Shown here piece by piece: positions 8,815 through 18,076 of a stretch of 64,000 nucleotides of DNA. The stretch's first letter is position 1. Every line of letters begins with the position of its first letter. The stretch lies in the NCBI GenBank assembly GCA_946186575.1, contig CAMHNO010000004.1, forward strand, positions 55,739-119,738, written 5' to 3'. The notes below the pieces were generated by a model. That model did not search any database, was not told the origin of the DNA, and saw nothing but the letters and a program-made list of their open reading frames with translations. The position numbers and the translations under genes are program-made. This DNA is from an uncultured Prevotellaceae bacterium. GTDB lineage: Bacteria > Bacteroidota > Bacteroidia > Bacteroidales > Muribaculaceae.

Positions 8815-10821
8815 ATGTTAGATACATTAATACGACAGTTATTTGAACTGAAGTTGTTCAAGAACCTGAAGACCAACACAGTTCCCCGATGGATGATATT
8901 GCTTATTGACATGTTGCTCGTGGCATGCAGCTACGGAGTGTTTGTCGTGTCAAGCCTGAACACCCAGACCGACCCTACGGCCTTCGTGCTTGTTCGCAAC
9001 CTGGTGCTTGTGGTGGCGGTTTATGGCCTGGTCACCTATTTGTCGAAGAGTTACACCTGCATCATCCGCCTGTCGGTCATTGAAGACTTGTACAGGGAGT
9101 TTGTTGTGGTGTTTGTGTCAACGCTAATCTTGATAGGCCTCATCATGATTTATAACGCAGTGATGCAGAGCGTGTTGTTCAGCTACTGGGGGGTGATTTA
9201 TGTGGGAGTGCTGTCGTTTGCTATGCTCATGGTGGAGCGCCTTGTAATCAAGTATATGTACGCTCGCATCACTGCCAGCGATAGCAATCGCCGCAAGGTG
9301 CTTGTGCTTGGCACGTCGCTCGACTCGCTGATTCTTGCCAATGCCTTGAAGAACGAGATAGGTGGCAAATATGAGCCCGTGGGCCTGTTGAGCATCAAGA
9401 GCGGTAAGGACAAAGATGAGATAAATGGCTTTAAGGTTTACAAGTATCGCCCCGAGGAGGTAGCCAATATCTTTGTGGGCGGCGGCATTCATGCGCTGAT
9501 CTTCGACTCGTCGAGCATCAAGCTCATGCGCAATGGCTTTGCCGATCCATTCATCGAGAACAACATAGCCCTTCTTGCCATCAACAAAGTTGAGGAGTTT
9601 GAGCTTGATGACGAGCGCGAGGGCTCAAACATCTCTACCTACATCAAGGAGGTGCAGATTGAGGACCTGTTGGGGCGCGACCCTATCGTGCTCAACAACA
9701 CGCTGGTTCGCTCTCACATCAAGGACTCAGTGGTTCTCATCACTGGTGCTTGTGGCTCGATAGGCAGCGAGATAGTTCGCCAGGTTGCGAGCTACAAGGC
9801 ACGTCAGATTGTGCTCGTTGACCAGGCCGAGACTCCGATGCACGACTTGAGCCTTGAGCTCAAGAAAGATTTTCCCGATGCCAATGTGGTGCTTTTCATG
9901 GGCGACGTGCACAACCATGCCCGCATGGAGAAGGCCTTCAATGAGTATCATCCAAAATATGTGTTTCATGCAGCTGCCTACAAGCATGTGCCCATGATGG
10001 AACTCAATCCCACCGAGGCAGTGCTCACCAATGTGGAGGGCACCAAGAACATCGCCGACCTGGCACTGAAGTATGGCGTGTACAAGTTTGTGATGGTGTC
10101 GACCGACAAGGCTGTTAACCCCAGCAACATAATGGGTTGCACCAAGCGCCTTGCCGAGATCTACTGCCAGTCGCTCTTCTTTGACGCTCAGAAGATGGGC
10201 AAGAACACCCAGTTTATCACCACTCGCTTTGGCAATGTGCTGGGCAGCAACGGCTCGGTAATACCATTGTTCCGCAAGCAGATAGAGAATGGTGGACCCG
10301 TGACGGTGACTCACCGCGATATCATTCGCTACTTCATGACCATACCCGAGGCATGCTCGCTCGTGCTCGAGGCCGGATGCATGGGTCATGGTGGTGAGAT
10401 CTACATCTTCGACATGGGTGAGCCAGTGCGCATCTACGACCTTGCCATCCGCATGATTTCGCTTGCCGGCTTGCGTCCCAATGTCGACATCAAGATTGAG
10501 GAGATAGGGTTACGCCCTGGCGAGAAACTCTATGAGGAGTTGCTGAACGACAAGGAGAACACAATTAAGACTGATAATGAGAAAATCATGATTGCTCGGG
10601 TGCGCAAGTATGACTACTTGGACGTGTGCAACAACATCGACAACATCATCGAGCTTGCTCAGAGTGGCAACATCCACGACATGGTCAAGGGCATGAAAAC
10701 GTTTGTGCCCGAGTACAAGAGCATGCACAGCGAATACGAGGTCATCGACCATGAGCTTGAGGATAAGGGGGAGAACAGCGATTCTTACTATTTTAATCCC
10801 ACAGCTCCTGTGGGCAAGTGA
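8815..10821 (+). CDS. CapD/WbpM-like nucleoside-diphosphate-sugar epimerase/dehydratase
   Basis: 668 aa membrane-anchored polysaccharide biosynthesis protein, probably a UDP-N-acetylhexosamine 4,6-dehydratase making a precursor for surface glycans. Four hydrophobic segments in the first ~140 residues are followed by a Rossmann-like domain (RRKVLVLGTSLDSLILANAL). The catalytic SDR domain begins at about 307 with VVLITGACGSIGSEIVRQ and includes HAAAYKHVPMME, VSTDKAVNPSNIMG and TTRFGNVLGSNGSVIPLF. GLRPGEKLYEELL lies near the end. Length and order match PglF/WbpM/CapD proteins. No other glycan genes are adjacent. Confidence 0.88.
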   Translation: MLDTLIRQLFELKLFKNLKTNTVPRWMILLIDMLLVACSYGVFVVSSLNTQTDPTAFVLVRNLVLVVAVYGLVTYLSKSYTCIIRLSVIEDLYREFVVVFVSTLILIGLIMIYNAVMQSVLFSYWGVIYVGVLSFAMLMVERLVIKYMYARITASDSNRRKVLVLGTSLDSLILANALKNEIGGKYEPVGLLSIKSGKDKDEINGFKVYKYRPEEVANIFVGGGIHALIFDSSSIKLMRNGFADPFIENNIALLAINKVEEFELDDEREGSNISTYIKEVQIEDLLGRDPIVLNNTLVRSHIKDSVVLITGACGSIGSEIVRQVASYKARQIVLVDQAETPMHDLSLELKKDFPDANVVLFMGDVHNHARMEKAFNEYHPKYVFHAAAYKHVPMMELNPTEAVLTNVEGTKNIADLALKYGVYKFVMVSTDKAVNPSNIMGCTKRLAEIYCQSLFFDAQKMGKNTQFITTRFGNVLGSNGSVIPLFRKQIENGGPVTVTHRDIIRYFMTIPEACSLVLEAGCMGHGGEIYIFDMGEPVRIYDLAIRMISLAGLRPNVDIKIEEIGLRPGEKLYEELLNDKENTIKTDNEKIMIARVRKYDYLDVCNNIDNIIELAQSGNIHDMVKGMKTFVPEYKSMHSEYEVIDHELEDKGENSDSYYFNPTAPVGK

Positions 10822-10872
10822 ATCTCACCCACACAGGACAAGCAAAATGCAAGTTTGAATTCTTACATCAGT

Positions 10873-10917
10873 AAAACAAGTAACGCTAAGCCTCACAGGC
10901 TCAGCGTTACTTGTTTT
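10873..10917 (+). terminator. Strong bidirectional terminator
   Basis: AAAACAAGTAACGCTAAGCC and GGCTCAGCGTTACTTGTTTT form a 20-bp stem with one mismatch and a 5-base loop, between two convergent genes. The A- and T-rich ends suit termination in both directions. Confidence 0.85.
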
Positions 10918-10972
10918 AATAGCTTTTCTCTGCCCAGGAAAGGTTTAGGGTCGGGTGTGGGATGAGAAGGTG

Positions 10973-12472
10973 TTATTTTTTTCTTCTTCTTAGAGTGGTT
11001 GGCACTGCGATTGCGGCTATCAGTGCAGCGGCGAGAGCCCCGGCAGTAACTTTTCCTGTGGTTGTTCCCAGCCATTGCGTAATCTTGCCAGTTGAGGCAT
11101 TGCCGCCAGCTTTCTGGGCAGCAATGCTATCGTTGTCCTGCGGTTGCTTCTCGATGATTACCGGTTCGGGCACGGCATACTCCACTTTGAAGATGTTCAC
11201 CGCAAGGCCACCCACGGTGCGCCCGCCATTGGTGTGCCCCTGCGATGTGACGATTACTGTTTTGCCGTCTTTGCTCACATCGAGGCCCACTGGGTAGGAG
11301 TCGACAGGAATCTCGGCTATCATCTTCATGGTGCGAGTGTCGACCACGCACAGGCTGCTTGAATTGTTGCAGGCGGCAAAGATATATTTGCCACTGGGCG
11401 AGAACTCGATGGTGCGGGCACCAGCACCCACCTTGCAGTTTTCCCAACCTTCGGAATTGCCCTTCTTGTTGGTCATGTTCATGGCAGCCTGCATGAATGT
11501 GTCGAGCTTGATGCGTTGCACATAGCCGGCGCTATTGATGCTCAAGTAGATGTAGCCGTCGCGAATGATGATGTGTCGCAAGTTAGGCATCATGCCCATG
11601 ACCCTGCCCAGATATTCCTGCTTCTCGACATCGATGACCGCGAGGCCACCTCCGCCACCCATGCAGCAGACGATGATATACTTGTCATCGGGGGTGAAAG
11701 CCGTACCACGGAGGCAGTAGCCGCTATTGTTGTCGCGGTTCACCTTGCGGTTGCCAAAGTTGAGCGGCAGCACATAGTCCACGACTAAGAGCTTGGTGTA
11801 ATGCCAGTCCTTGGGATTGTTGCTCGAGATGTCCATGAGCCCCACAGTGTTGTTGCCCCAGTGGGTGACGGCAAGTGTCTTGCCGTCGTGAGACGTGGCA
11901 ACCATCTTGGGCAGGGGGCCTGTTTCGAATAGTCTGACTATGGAGTCGGCCTTAGTGTCGATAACAGCCATTGCCGATGGTTCAACGGCGTTCATGTCGT
12001 AGGTGCGGCGATAGTATGGCACCCACAAGTAGCGTCCTCCATGCGAGAATGCCGCCTCTACAGGTTTGCCCATGAAGGTGTTGGGCGTTTTCCACTGCTT
12101 GTGCCACTCGAAGAATCCGCTTGATGGCGCCCACAGGTGACTTGAACCAGCGTCGGTGAAGGTGTGGCTTATCACTTTGAGCTTCTTGTGTGTGGCCATG
12201 TCGTAGGCTATGGTCACGCCGCCTTCGAGTGAGTTGATGTAATACTTCTTGCCGTCGGGTGTGACGCTGGCCGACTTGGGCGAGTTGATGTCGCGGTCGT
12301 AGCTGTCCTTCATGGCAGCACTGTAGTTTTGTTTCTTTGCCACGAGGGTGAGTTTGACCTGTCCGTCGGCCGAAGCGGCGGTGGTTCCCACCTTGGGGCG
12401 TGTTACTCCCTGAGCCAAGCCGCTTGTTGCAACAAGAGCTGCCAGCAGAAATAAAAAGTTGCGAGTTTTCAT
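10973..12472 (-). CDS. Secreted YVTN-type beta-propeller protein with C-terminal membrane anchor
   Basis: 499 aa with a signal peptide (MKTRNFLFLLAALVATSGLAQG). Repeated blade-like segments include SASVTPDGKKYYINSLEGG, ATSHDGKTLAVTHWGNNTVG, GTAFTPDDKYIIVCCMGGG, TIEFSPSGKYIFAACNNSSS and GLDVSKDGKTVIVTSQG, each with the PDG/SPSG turn of YVTN/YncE propellers. The C-terminus has a hydrophobic helix (AGALAAALIAAIAVPTTL) followed by RRRKK, which suggests an anchored protein facing the periplasm or surface. No catalytic motif seen; probably a binding or scaffold protein. Confidence 0.75.
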   Translation of the reverse strand: MKTRNFLFLLAALVATSGLAQGVTRPKVGTTAASADGQVKLTLVAKKQNYSAAMKDSYDRDINSPKSASVTPDGKKYYINSLEGGVTIAYDMATHKKLKVISHTFTDAGSSHLWAPSSGFFEWHKQWKTPNTFMGKPVEAAFSHGGRYLWVPYYRRTYDMNAVEPSAMAVIDTKADSIVRLFETGPLPKMVATSHDGKTLAVTHWGNNTVGLMDISSNNPKDWHYTKLLVVDYVLPLNFGNRKVNRDNNSGYCLRGTAFTPDDKYIIVCCMGGGGGLAVIDVEKQEYLGRVMGMMPNLRHIIIRDGYIYLSINSAGYVQRIKLDTFMQAAMNMTNKKGNSEGWENCKVGAGARTIEFSPSGKYIFAACNNSSSLCVVDTRTMKMIAEIPVDSYPVGLDVSKDGKTVIVTSQGHTNGGRTVGGLAVNIFKVEYAVPEPVIIEKQPQDNDSIAAQKAGGNASTGKITQWLGTTTGKVTAGALAAALIAAIAVPTTLRRRKK

Positions 12473-12591
12473 TGTTATAACAATTGATTGTGATACATTA
12501 CACCATTATTCAATCATCGTGAGTGTGATTGCGATAAATGATTCTTGATATTTTGAGAGATCTCTTTGGCGATAGATATATGATGATGGGG

Positions 12592-13680
12592 TTATTTTAC
12601 GTTTTTCTTCTCTTTCTTCTCTTTCTTCTCTTTCTTGTCATCTTCGTCCTTGACCTTGCCAGCGAGCATGCCGCATGCTGCTGCTATGTCCTCGCCGCGG
12701 CTGCGACGTATGGTGCAAGTGATGCCCTTGCTGTTAAGGTAGTCGCGGAAGTAGGCCATGCGCTCGTCGCTTGAGGTGCGCAACTTTGCCACTCCTGGAA
12801 TCATGTGGTAGCGGATGAGGTTGACGCGCACATGCTCATTGGGCAATATTTCGCGCAGTGCCTCGGCGTGCTTGATATCATCGTTGAACCATTGCCACAT
12901 GATGTACTCCACCGAGAGGCGGCGCTGGTGGGCGAAGTCGTACTTGCCCAGCAGTTCCATCACTTCCTTGATGTGGAATGCATTCTCGATGGGCATGAGC
13001 TGGCCTCGTTCGTCCTCGATGGCGTTGTGCACGCTCACGGCGATGTGCACGCTTGTGGTTTCGCACAGCATCTTGAGAGCGTTCTTCACCCCCACGGTAG
13101 AGACGGTGATGCGCTTTGGGCTCCAGGCCAGTCCCCAGGTAGCAGTGAGAATCTCGATTACCTTGAGCACATTGTCGAGGTTGTCGAGTGGCTCTCCCAT
13201 TCCCATGAACACGACGTTGGTGAGCTGCTCGCTCTGTGGCACACTCAGCACCTGGTTGATGATTTGGTTGGCGGTGAGGTTGCCATGGAAACCCTGGCGC
13301 CCTGTCATGCAGAAGTAGCAGTTCATGCGGCACCCCTTCTGCGATGAGATGCACAGCGTGGCTCGGTCGTCGTCGGGTATGAATACGCTCTCCACAGCCT
13401 TGTCGCCGCCAGCGTCGAAGAGGTATTTCACCGTTCCGTCCTCGCTTGCTTGTGCGCTTTGTGGCCCATAAAGCCCCACACAATATTGCTGTGCAAGTAG
13501 TTCTTTGTTAGCCTTAGAGATGTTTCTCATCTCATCGAAAGTGCTCACTCGCTTGTTGTAGATCCAGTCGGCGAGTTGAGTGGCGACAAACTTGGGCATT
13601 CCCAACGCGGCTGTTACTTCACGCAGTTCTTGCAAGTTCATTCCCGCAAGTGGCTTGAGTTTTTTGCTCTTGGATTCCAT
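12592..13680 (-). CDS. rlmN: 23S rRNA (adenine-2503-C2)-methyltransferase RlmN
   Basis: Radical-SAM methyltransferase of A2503 in 23S rRNA and A37 in some tRNAs, 362 aa. The 4Fe-4S motif is CRMNCYFC within SSQKGCRMNCYFCMTGRQGF. NVVFMGMGEPLDN binds SAM, and the C-terminal catalytic Cys is in DIAAACGML. The start at 13680 (MESKSKKLKPLAGMNLQEL) is preferred because a TAACTTTG promoter box at 13720-13727 overlaps the upstream in-frame TTG. The last ~20 residues are an unusual lysine-rich tail (KKEKKEKKEKK) encoded by a TTCTCTTTC repeat. Confidence 0.93.
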   Translation of the reverse strand: MESKSKKLKPLAGMNLQELREVTAALGMPKFVATQLADWIYNKRVSTFDEMRNISKANKELLAQQYCVGLYGPQSAQASEDGTVKYLFDAGGDKAVESVFIPDDDRATLCISSQKGCRMNCYFCMTGRQGFHGNLTANQIINQVLSVPQSEQLTNVVFMGMGEPLDNLDNVLKVIEILTATWGLAWSPKRITVSTVGVKNALKMLCETTSVHIAVSVHNAIEDERGQLMPIENAFHIKEVMELLGKYDFAHQRRLSVEYIMWQWFNDDIKHAEALREILPNEHVRVNLIRYHMIPGVAKLRTSSDERMAYFRDYLNSKGITCTIRRSRGEDIAAACGMLAGKVKDEDDKKEKKEKKEKKNVK

Positions 13681-13719
13681 TTTATTCTTTCTAAAGGATT
13701 GACAATTATAATGATTGTG

Positions 13720-13727
13720 CAAAGTTA
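13720..13727 (-). promoter_or_regulatory. -7 box of rlmN
   Basis: Minus-strand TAACTTTG, 40 bases before the chosen ATG; it excludes the longer start. Confidence 0.6.
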
Positions 13728-13867
13728 CAATTATTTTTTTTAATAAACGATAATTATCGTTTTTAAATGGCCGGTTGCATGTTGATGTAGTAAAATAACG
13801 ATTTAGAGTTCGTGCTCCTGAAAATAGTGATTTTTGCTACTGTTATTTGGAGTTTTTTAATGATTTA

Positions 13868-13899
13868 GTTGCGAAAATAAAATGTATGTGATATTTTTG
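13868..13899 (+). promoter_or_regulatory. Promoter of the 802-aa repeat protein
   Basis: GTTG, 20 bases, TATTTTTG; the ATG follows about 40 bases later. Confidence 0.65.
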
Positions 13900-13940
13900 C
13901 CATCGACATAAATCAGTATTAACAATAAACCACTTGTGTT

Positions 13941-16349
13941 ATGAAAAAAATTACCTTCTTTCTCACACTCCTTATCTTGTCGATGAGTGTGAGTGCTGTG
14001 TCTCAAACCAGACTTCAGCCACTCCCTAAGGACAGGGGGACAGAGGCCCTTAGCAGGCACCGCACCCCTATTGCTGCAAAGCATGTAGAGGTTCCTACGT
14101 CGCAAAGCGCACTCAATGCTGCGGCACCTGCCAGAGCCGAGGTGGTGACCCCTCCCGATGGGTTGGAAACCGAGAAATATCGTCTAAACGGCTACATCTA
14201 TGATGGTAGCAGCTGGACGACCGTGAGCCGCTCCATCAAGGTGGGCTGGGACGGAGACAATGTCTACGTTCAGGGTTTCAGTGTTCTGCTACCCGATGCA
14301 TGGATTATGGGTATCATCGACCATGAGACCAACACTGTGAGCTTCGGCCAGCAGTACTTTGGTCGTTATCAGGGCTACGACAGCTATTTCTTCCCTGTAT
14401 CTCCCACTAACGAAGGCTATGTGCCAGTGCTTGCAATCTTCAACTACAATGAGGAAGCTGGCACCTTTGTTCTCTCGCAAGACGTTGTGTGCTACATTAT
14501 TGAGAACTCCAGCCCAACCGAGCTTGCATGGTACTACCAGTACGACAGCGTGATGAACATGGTTCCCGATGCCGATGCCGTTGAGGTGCCTGAAGGCTTG
14601 GAGACCCAGGAATACACCATTCAGGGGACCTACATGGGTGTTACCGAAGGTGGCAGTTGGTTTGAAGGCGATCCATTGCTCAATAGCGCAAAAGTGGGCT
14701 TTGACGGTGATGACATTTACATCCAGGGCATGTGCGTCTACTTGCCTCAAGCGTGGGTTAAGGGTCATCGTGTGGGCGAGAGCTATGTGCTTGACAATGG
14801 ACAGTACTTTGGCACATTCATCTACACTGGCGATGCCTATCCTCTCTACTACATTGGCTGTGAGCCCGAGAGTCTGAATCCAGCCGAGGTTGTTCTCACC
14901 ATTGATGAGGACAGCGGCGAGATAACCGCTCAAAACTGGTATGCCATCAGTGCAAGTCCCGATGACGTGAATTGGTATGACATTCATGCCAATGTGGTGT
15001 TCAAGCCATTGCCCGACGCTCCTGCTGTGCCAGCTACCCCCAGCGTGTTGTACTATGAGTACATGCCCGACGACGGCTTCGGCTATATGATGCTTGACTT
15101 GCCCGTTAAGGACAGCGACGGCAACCCAATACTCTCGAGCCGCCTTGGCTATCGCCTCTATATGGACTACGGCAATGGCCCCGAGCCTTATGTGTTCACT
15201 CCTGACTACTATGGTTTTGACGAAGACGTAATCACTATTCCTTACTCCTTCAACGACGATATGAACTTCCTGGCAGCAGGCCAGCTGGTGGTGGTCTACA
15301 ACTTGGGCGAGGGCCTCAAGCAAGTTGGCGTTCAGAGCGAGTACACTGGTGGCGGCGAGGTTCACCTCTCGGAGATTGGCTGGTACAACGTTGCCGAGAA
15401 CGAGGAAGTGGAGATTACACTTCCCGAGGGTGTTGAGACCTTTACTTACTCGCTCACAGCTCAAGACCTGCAGTTTGGACCTGACTATCCCGAGGACTAC
15501 TCGGCCGATGTGCGCGTGGGCTTCGATGGCAGCGATGTCTACATCCAGGGCCTGAGCAAGTGGCTCCCCGAGGCATGGCTCAAGGGGACAATGGACTCGA
15601 AAGATAACACTGTGACCTTCGGCAAGCACTTTGTGGGCTACTTCACCGCGTGGGGCATCGACATGAAGATTGTGTTCAATGGTGCAACATTCAACTATAA
15701 TCCTGAGACCGACACCTTCACCTCGGCCGAGGGTTACACATCGACCAGCACCTATGAGCTTGAAGGCGAGGAATATCAAGAGGATGCCGACGTGTTCGCC
15801 AACGTTGTGATTACTCGTGCCGCCGATGTGGCCGCCGTTCCTTCCGCACCCGAGATTCTGGACTTCTACCTCAACGGCAGCTACGGCTATGAGTTGTTCC
15901 TTAACATTCCTCTCGAAGACGTGGATGGCAACCCAATCTTTGCCAGCATGCTAAGCTATCAGCTCTTCAGCAAGGTGGGTGACGAGGTGACTCCCATCGT
16001 GCTCAAAGCCGATCTTTATGAGTATGCAACCGAAGACATGACCATCATTCCATATCTCTACACCGACTACTGGGAGGTGATGCAAGGAGGCGAGACCGTC
16101 TATGTTCATGCCGAGGGCATTGAGACTTGGGATGCAATAGGTGCTAAGACCATCTACACCGGTGGTGGCGAGACCAATGAGAGCCCTATCACGTGGTATG
16201 ACATTAAGAATGTGGGCATCAATGGCATCACCATCGACGACAGCCGCTCGATGCAGCTCTACGACCTGATGGGCCGTCCGGTGGATGCCAGCAAGCTGCG
16301 TCCAGGCATTTACATCCGTCAGGATGGCCGCAAGATAATGGTTAAGTGA
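13941..16349 (+). CDS. Secreted three-repeat protein with T9SS-like C-terminal sorting tail
   Basis: 802 aa with a signal peptide (MKKITFFLTLLILSMSVSA). Three homologous modules begin about residues 72, 215 and 490. Each opens with P.G.ET..Y.L and contains VGFDGDDIYIQG....LP.AW.KG and a ..VTFG..YFG motif. Two further modules (about 362-465 and 635-735) share VPA.P..L, DGNPI and a YRL..... core and look fibronectin-like. The final 40 residues (MQLYDLMGRPVDASKLRPG through IYIRQDGRKIMVK) match type A sorting tails of the type IX secretion system. Unknown function; likely an exported surface or secreted protein, monocistronic. Confidence 0.78.
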   Translation: MKKITFFLTLLILSMSVSAVSQTRLQPLPKDRGTEALSRHRTPIAAKHVEVPTSQSALNAAAPARAEVVTPPDGLETEKYRLNGYIYDGSSWTTVSRSIKVGWDGDNVYVQGFSVLLPDAWIMGIIDHETNTVSFGQQYFGRYQGYDSYFFPVSPTNEGYVPVLAIFNYNEEAGTFVLSQDVVCYIIENSSPTELAWYYQYDSVMNMVPDADAVEVPEGLETQEYTIQGTYMGVTEGGSWFEGDPLLNSAKVGFDGDDIYIQGMCVYLPQAWVKGHRVGESYVLDNGQYFGTFIYTGDAYPLYYIGCEPESLNPAEVVLTIDEDSGEITAQNWYAISASPDDVNWYDIHANVVFKPLPDAPAVPATPSVLYYEYMPDDGFGYMMLDLPVKDSDGNPILSSRLGYRLYMDYGNGPEPYVFTPDYYGFDEDVITIPYSFNDDMNFLAAGQLVVVYNLGEGLKQVGVQSEYTGGGEVHLSEIGWYNVAENEEVEITLPEGVETFTYSLTAQDLQFGPDYPEDYSADVRVGFDGSDVYIQGLSKWLPEAWLKGTMDSKDNTVTFGKHFVGYFTAWGIDMKIVFNGATFNYNPETDTFTSAEGYTSTSTYELEGEEYQEDADVFANVVITRAADVAAVPSAPEILDFYLNGSYGYELFLNIPLEDVDGNPIFASMLSYQLFSKVGDEVTPIVLKADLYEYATEDMTIIPYLYTDYWEVMQGGETVYVHAEGIETWDAIGAKTIYTGGGETNESPITWYDIKNVGINGITIDDSRSMQLYDLMGRPVDASKLRPGIYIRQDGRKIMVK

Positions 16350-16373
16350 TGTGGCTTAGCTGGTTAGTTAACG

Positions 16374-16402
16374 AAAAACGCCCTCGCATGCGGGGGCGTT
16401 TT
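16374..16402 (+). terminator. Intrinsic terminator
   Basis: AAAAACGCCCTCGCATGCGGGGGCGTTTTTT: a GC-rich stem with A/T flanks between convergent genes. Confidence 0.85.
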
Positions 16403-16437
16403 TTGCGTGTGTATGTGTGTTTGTTTTTGTTTAGTTG

Positions 16438-17049
16438 TTAAGGATTGATATTGATGTTGTCGTTGCGGTAAGGCACGAGACGCCCGCGCAGGCTGATGTT
16501 CCCCCTTCCGAGGTTGGGGAACACGTCGGCAACAGCTTGGTCTGAGCCATTAAAGATGGTGATGGTAACGCTTGTGTTCATGCTGCGGCCAATCATGGTG
16601 TAGGTGACAATAGTGTTGCCCTTCTTGTCGGTCTTGACATTCTTGTTGCTGATGCGTCCGTGCAGTGTGATGCCTCCCAGCCCGTTGGCACCAGAGTCCA
16701 TGTTGTTAAAGGCCACTTGGAAGATTCCCTTGTCGCCTTGCATGAGCATGAAATTAGTGTTGTTGTTAAGTCCCATCTCATAGCTACCGTAGGAGCCTCT
16801 TACTTGTGTGGCCTGCAGTACAAAATATCCGTCTTCGACGGCCCTGGCGGCCTTTAGGTGAAACACCGAGTCTACGATTTGCTGGTCTCTCTTGATGCGG
16901 TCTTTTTTCTCGCGGCTTGTCTCGTTGGCCGGGATGGGTGCGGTTTCGTCGATTACATAGATATCGTCATAGTCTTGAGCCAGTGCAGTGGCGGGCAATG
17001 CCATCAAGACCATCATTAGTAGAGCAAAGAAGAAGTTGGTTTGTTTCAT
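16438..17049 (-). CDS. DUF4251 domain secreted protein
   Basis: 203 aa from the ATG at 17049, giving a signal peptide (MKQTNFFFALLMMVLMALPATALAQ). The DUF4251 pattern is clear: a FHLKAARAVEDGYFVLQATQV segment, then NNNTNFMLMQGDKGIFQVAFN, GLGGITLHGRISN, DKKGNTIVTYTMIG, and a PNLGRGNISLRGRLVPY ending. This Bacteroidetes family is periplasmic or outer-membrane with no established function. Monocistronic; TAAATTTG at 17083-17090 on the minus strand is the probable -7 box. Confidence 0.88.
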   Translation of the reverse strand: MKQTNFFFALLMMVLMALPATALAQDYDDIYVIDETAPIPANETSREKKDRIKRDQQIVDSVFHLKAARAVEDGYFVLQATQVRGSYGSYEMGLNNNTNFMLMQGDKGIFQVAFNNMDSGANGLGGITLHGRISNKNVKTDKKGNTIVTYTMIGRSMNTSVTITIFNGSDQAVADVFPNLGRGNISLRGRLVPYRNDNININP

Positions 17050-17082
17050 AATTGATGGTGTTTTAAAAATGTGATTGAGTTG

Positions 17083-17090
17083 CAAATTTA
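17083..17090 (-). promoter_or_regulatory. -7 box of the DUF4251 gene
   Basis: Minus-strand TAAATTTG, 34 bases before the ATG. Confidence 0.45.
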
Positions 17091-17131
17091 CATATTATAA
17101 ACACACACCCCCTCAATTTACTGCATCATTT

Positions 17132-17164
17132 TTTGATTTTTTTTTCAAGAAAATGCTATTTTTG
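17132..17164 (+). promoter_or_regulatory. Promoter of the CPBP-GDPD operon
   Basis: TTTG, 21 bases, TATTTTTG. Transcription would begin near 17170, so translation must start at the ATG at 17186 rather than further upstream. Confidence 0.7.
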
Positions 17165-17185
17165 CAGTCTAAAAGAGATTTTGTT

Positions 17186-18076
17186 ATGGATAAATACAGA
17201 AAACCCATATCTTCGTTAACCAAAATAGTGCTGCTGGGAAGCATGGCTGTGATGATGCTCTTTGTGGTGTCGATGCTGCTTGTGCTGGTTTATGGCTCAC
17301 GAGTGGCAGATATTCATGCTCAGCAACTTGCCATGGTTTTGCAAAACGTGCTTGTGTTCATCGCTCCAGTGGTGCTGCTGGCTCTGGTCAACCGCTCCAC
17401 CGAGCAACGTCCGGTGGCATCTACGCTGTGGATGACCAAAGGACCGTCGCTTAAAGGAGTGGCGCTGGTGGTGATGGTCTACATCATTGCTTTGCCAGCC
17501 ATGAACTACTTGGTGGCATGGAACGAGGGGCTGCACTTGCCGCAGGCTCTGCGTGATGTGGAGCAGGCGATGCGCAGCATGGAAGACGCTGCCAAGCAGG
17601 TGAGCGACGGATTGCTGGCCACTACCTCGTGGGGCGAGATGTTGCTCATGGTGCTGCTGGTGGGGGTGCTCACCGGCATGGGCGAGGAGATGTTTTTCAG
17701 GGCTGGCATGCTGGGCTCTCTGCACCATGGCAGGGCTGGCCGCCACGTGGCGGTGTGGCTTGTAGCTTTCTTGTTCAGCGCCATCCACATGCAGTTCTAT
17801 GGCTTTGTGCCACGACTGCTGCTGGGCGCGTGGTTTGGCTATGTGATGCTGTGGAGCGGAGAGGTGTGGACTCCAATCATAGCTCATGCGCTTAACAACA
17901 GCGTCGTGGTGGTGTCCACCTTCCTGTTCAACAACCACTACATCTCCCATAATGCAATCGAAACGCTGGGAGTGGCACCGGCTGGCGAGTTCCCCTGGCT
18001 TGCAGTGGCAAGCGCTGTGGCCACAGCTGCGGTGATAACCGCCTTCATGTGCAAGAAAAACAAGAGAAAAATATGA
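17186..18076 (+). CDS. CPBP-family intramembrane metalloprotease (CAAX protease-like)
   Basis: 296 aa, about seven to eight hydrophobic segments. The CPBP/Abi motifs are present: GEEMFFRAG (EExxxR, catalytic Glu pair), FLFSAIHMQF (FxxxH) and HALNNS (HxxxN/B), arranged as in Rce1-like proteases. Acts in the inner membrane; bacterial members serve in protein processing, bacteriocin immunity or signalling, and the substrate here is unknown. The start is fixed by the promoter at 17132-17164. Its TGA overlaps the ATG of the next gene by 4 bases, so the two are translationally coupled. Confidence 0.87.
   Translation: MDKYRKPISSLTKIVLLGSMAVMMLFVVSMLLVLVYGSRVADIHAQQLAMVLQNVLVFIAPVVLLALVNRSTEQRPVASTLWMTKGPSLKGVALVVMVYIIALPAMNYLVAWNEGLHLPQALRDVEQAMRSMEDAAKQVSDGLLATTSWGEMLLMVLLVGVLTGMGEEMFFRAGMLGSLHHGRAGRHVAVWLVAFLFSAIHMQFYGFVPRLLLGAWFGYVMLWSGEVWTPIIAHALNNSVVVVSTFLFNNHYISHNAIETLGVAPAGEFPWLAVASAVATAAVITAFMCKKNKRKI

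Noticed and set aside
12538-12774. 78-codon plus-strand ORF with hydrophobic run
   Set aside because: It is the complement of the lysine-rich tail and end of rlmN.
14289-15779. 496-codon minus-strand open frame
   Set aside because: Antisense shadow of the 802-aa secreted protein, which has a signal peptide, repeats, promoter and terminator.
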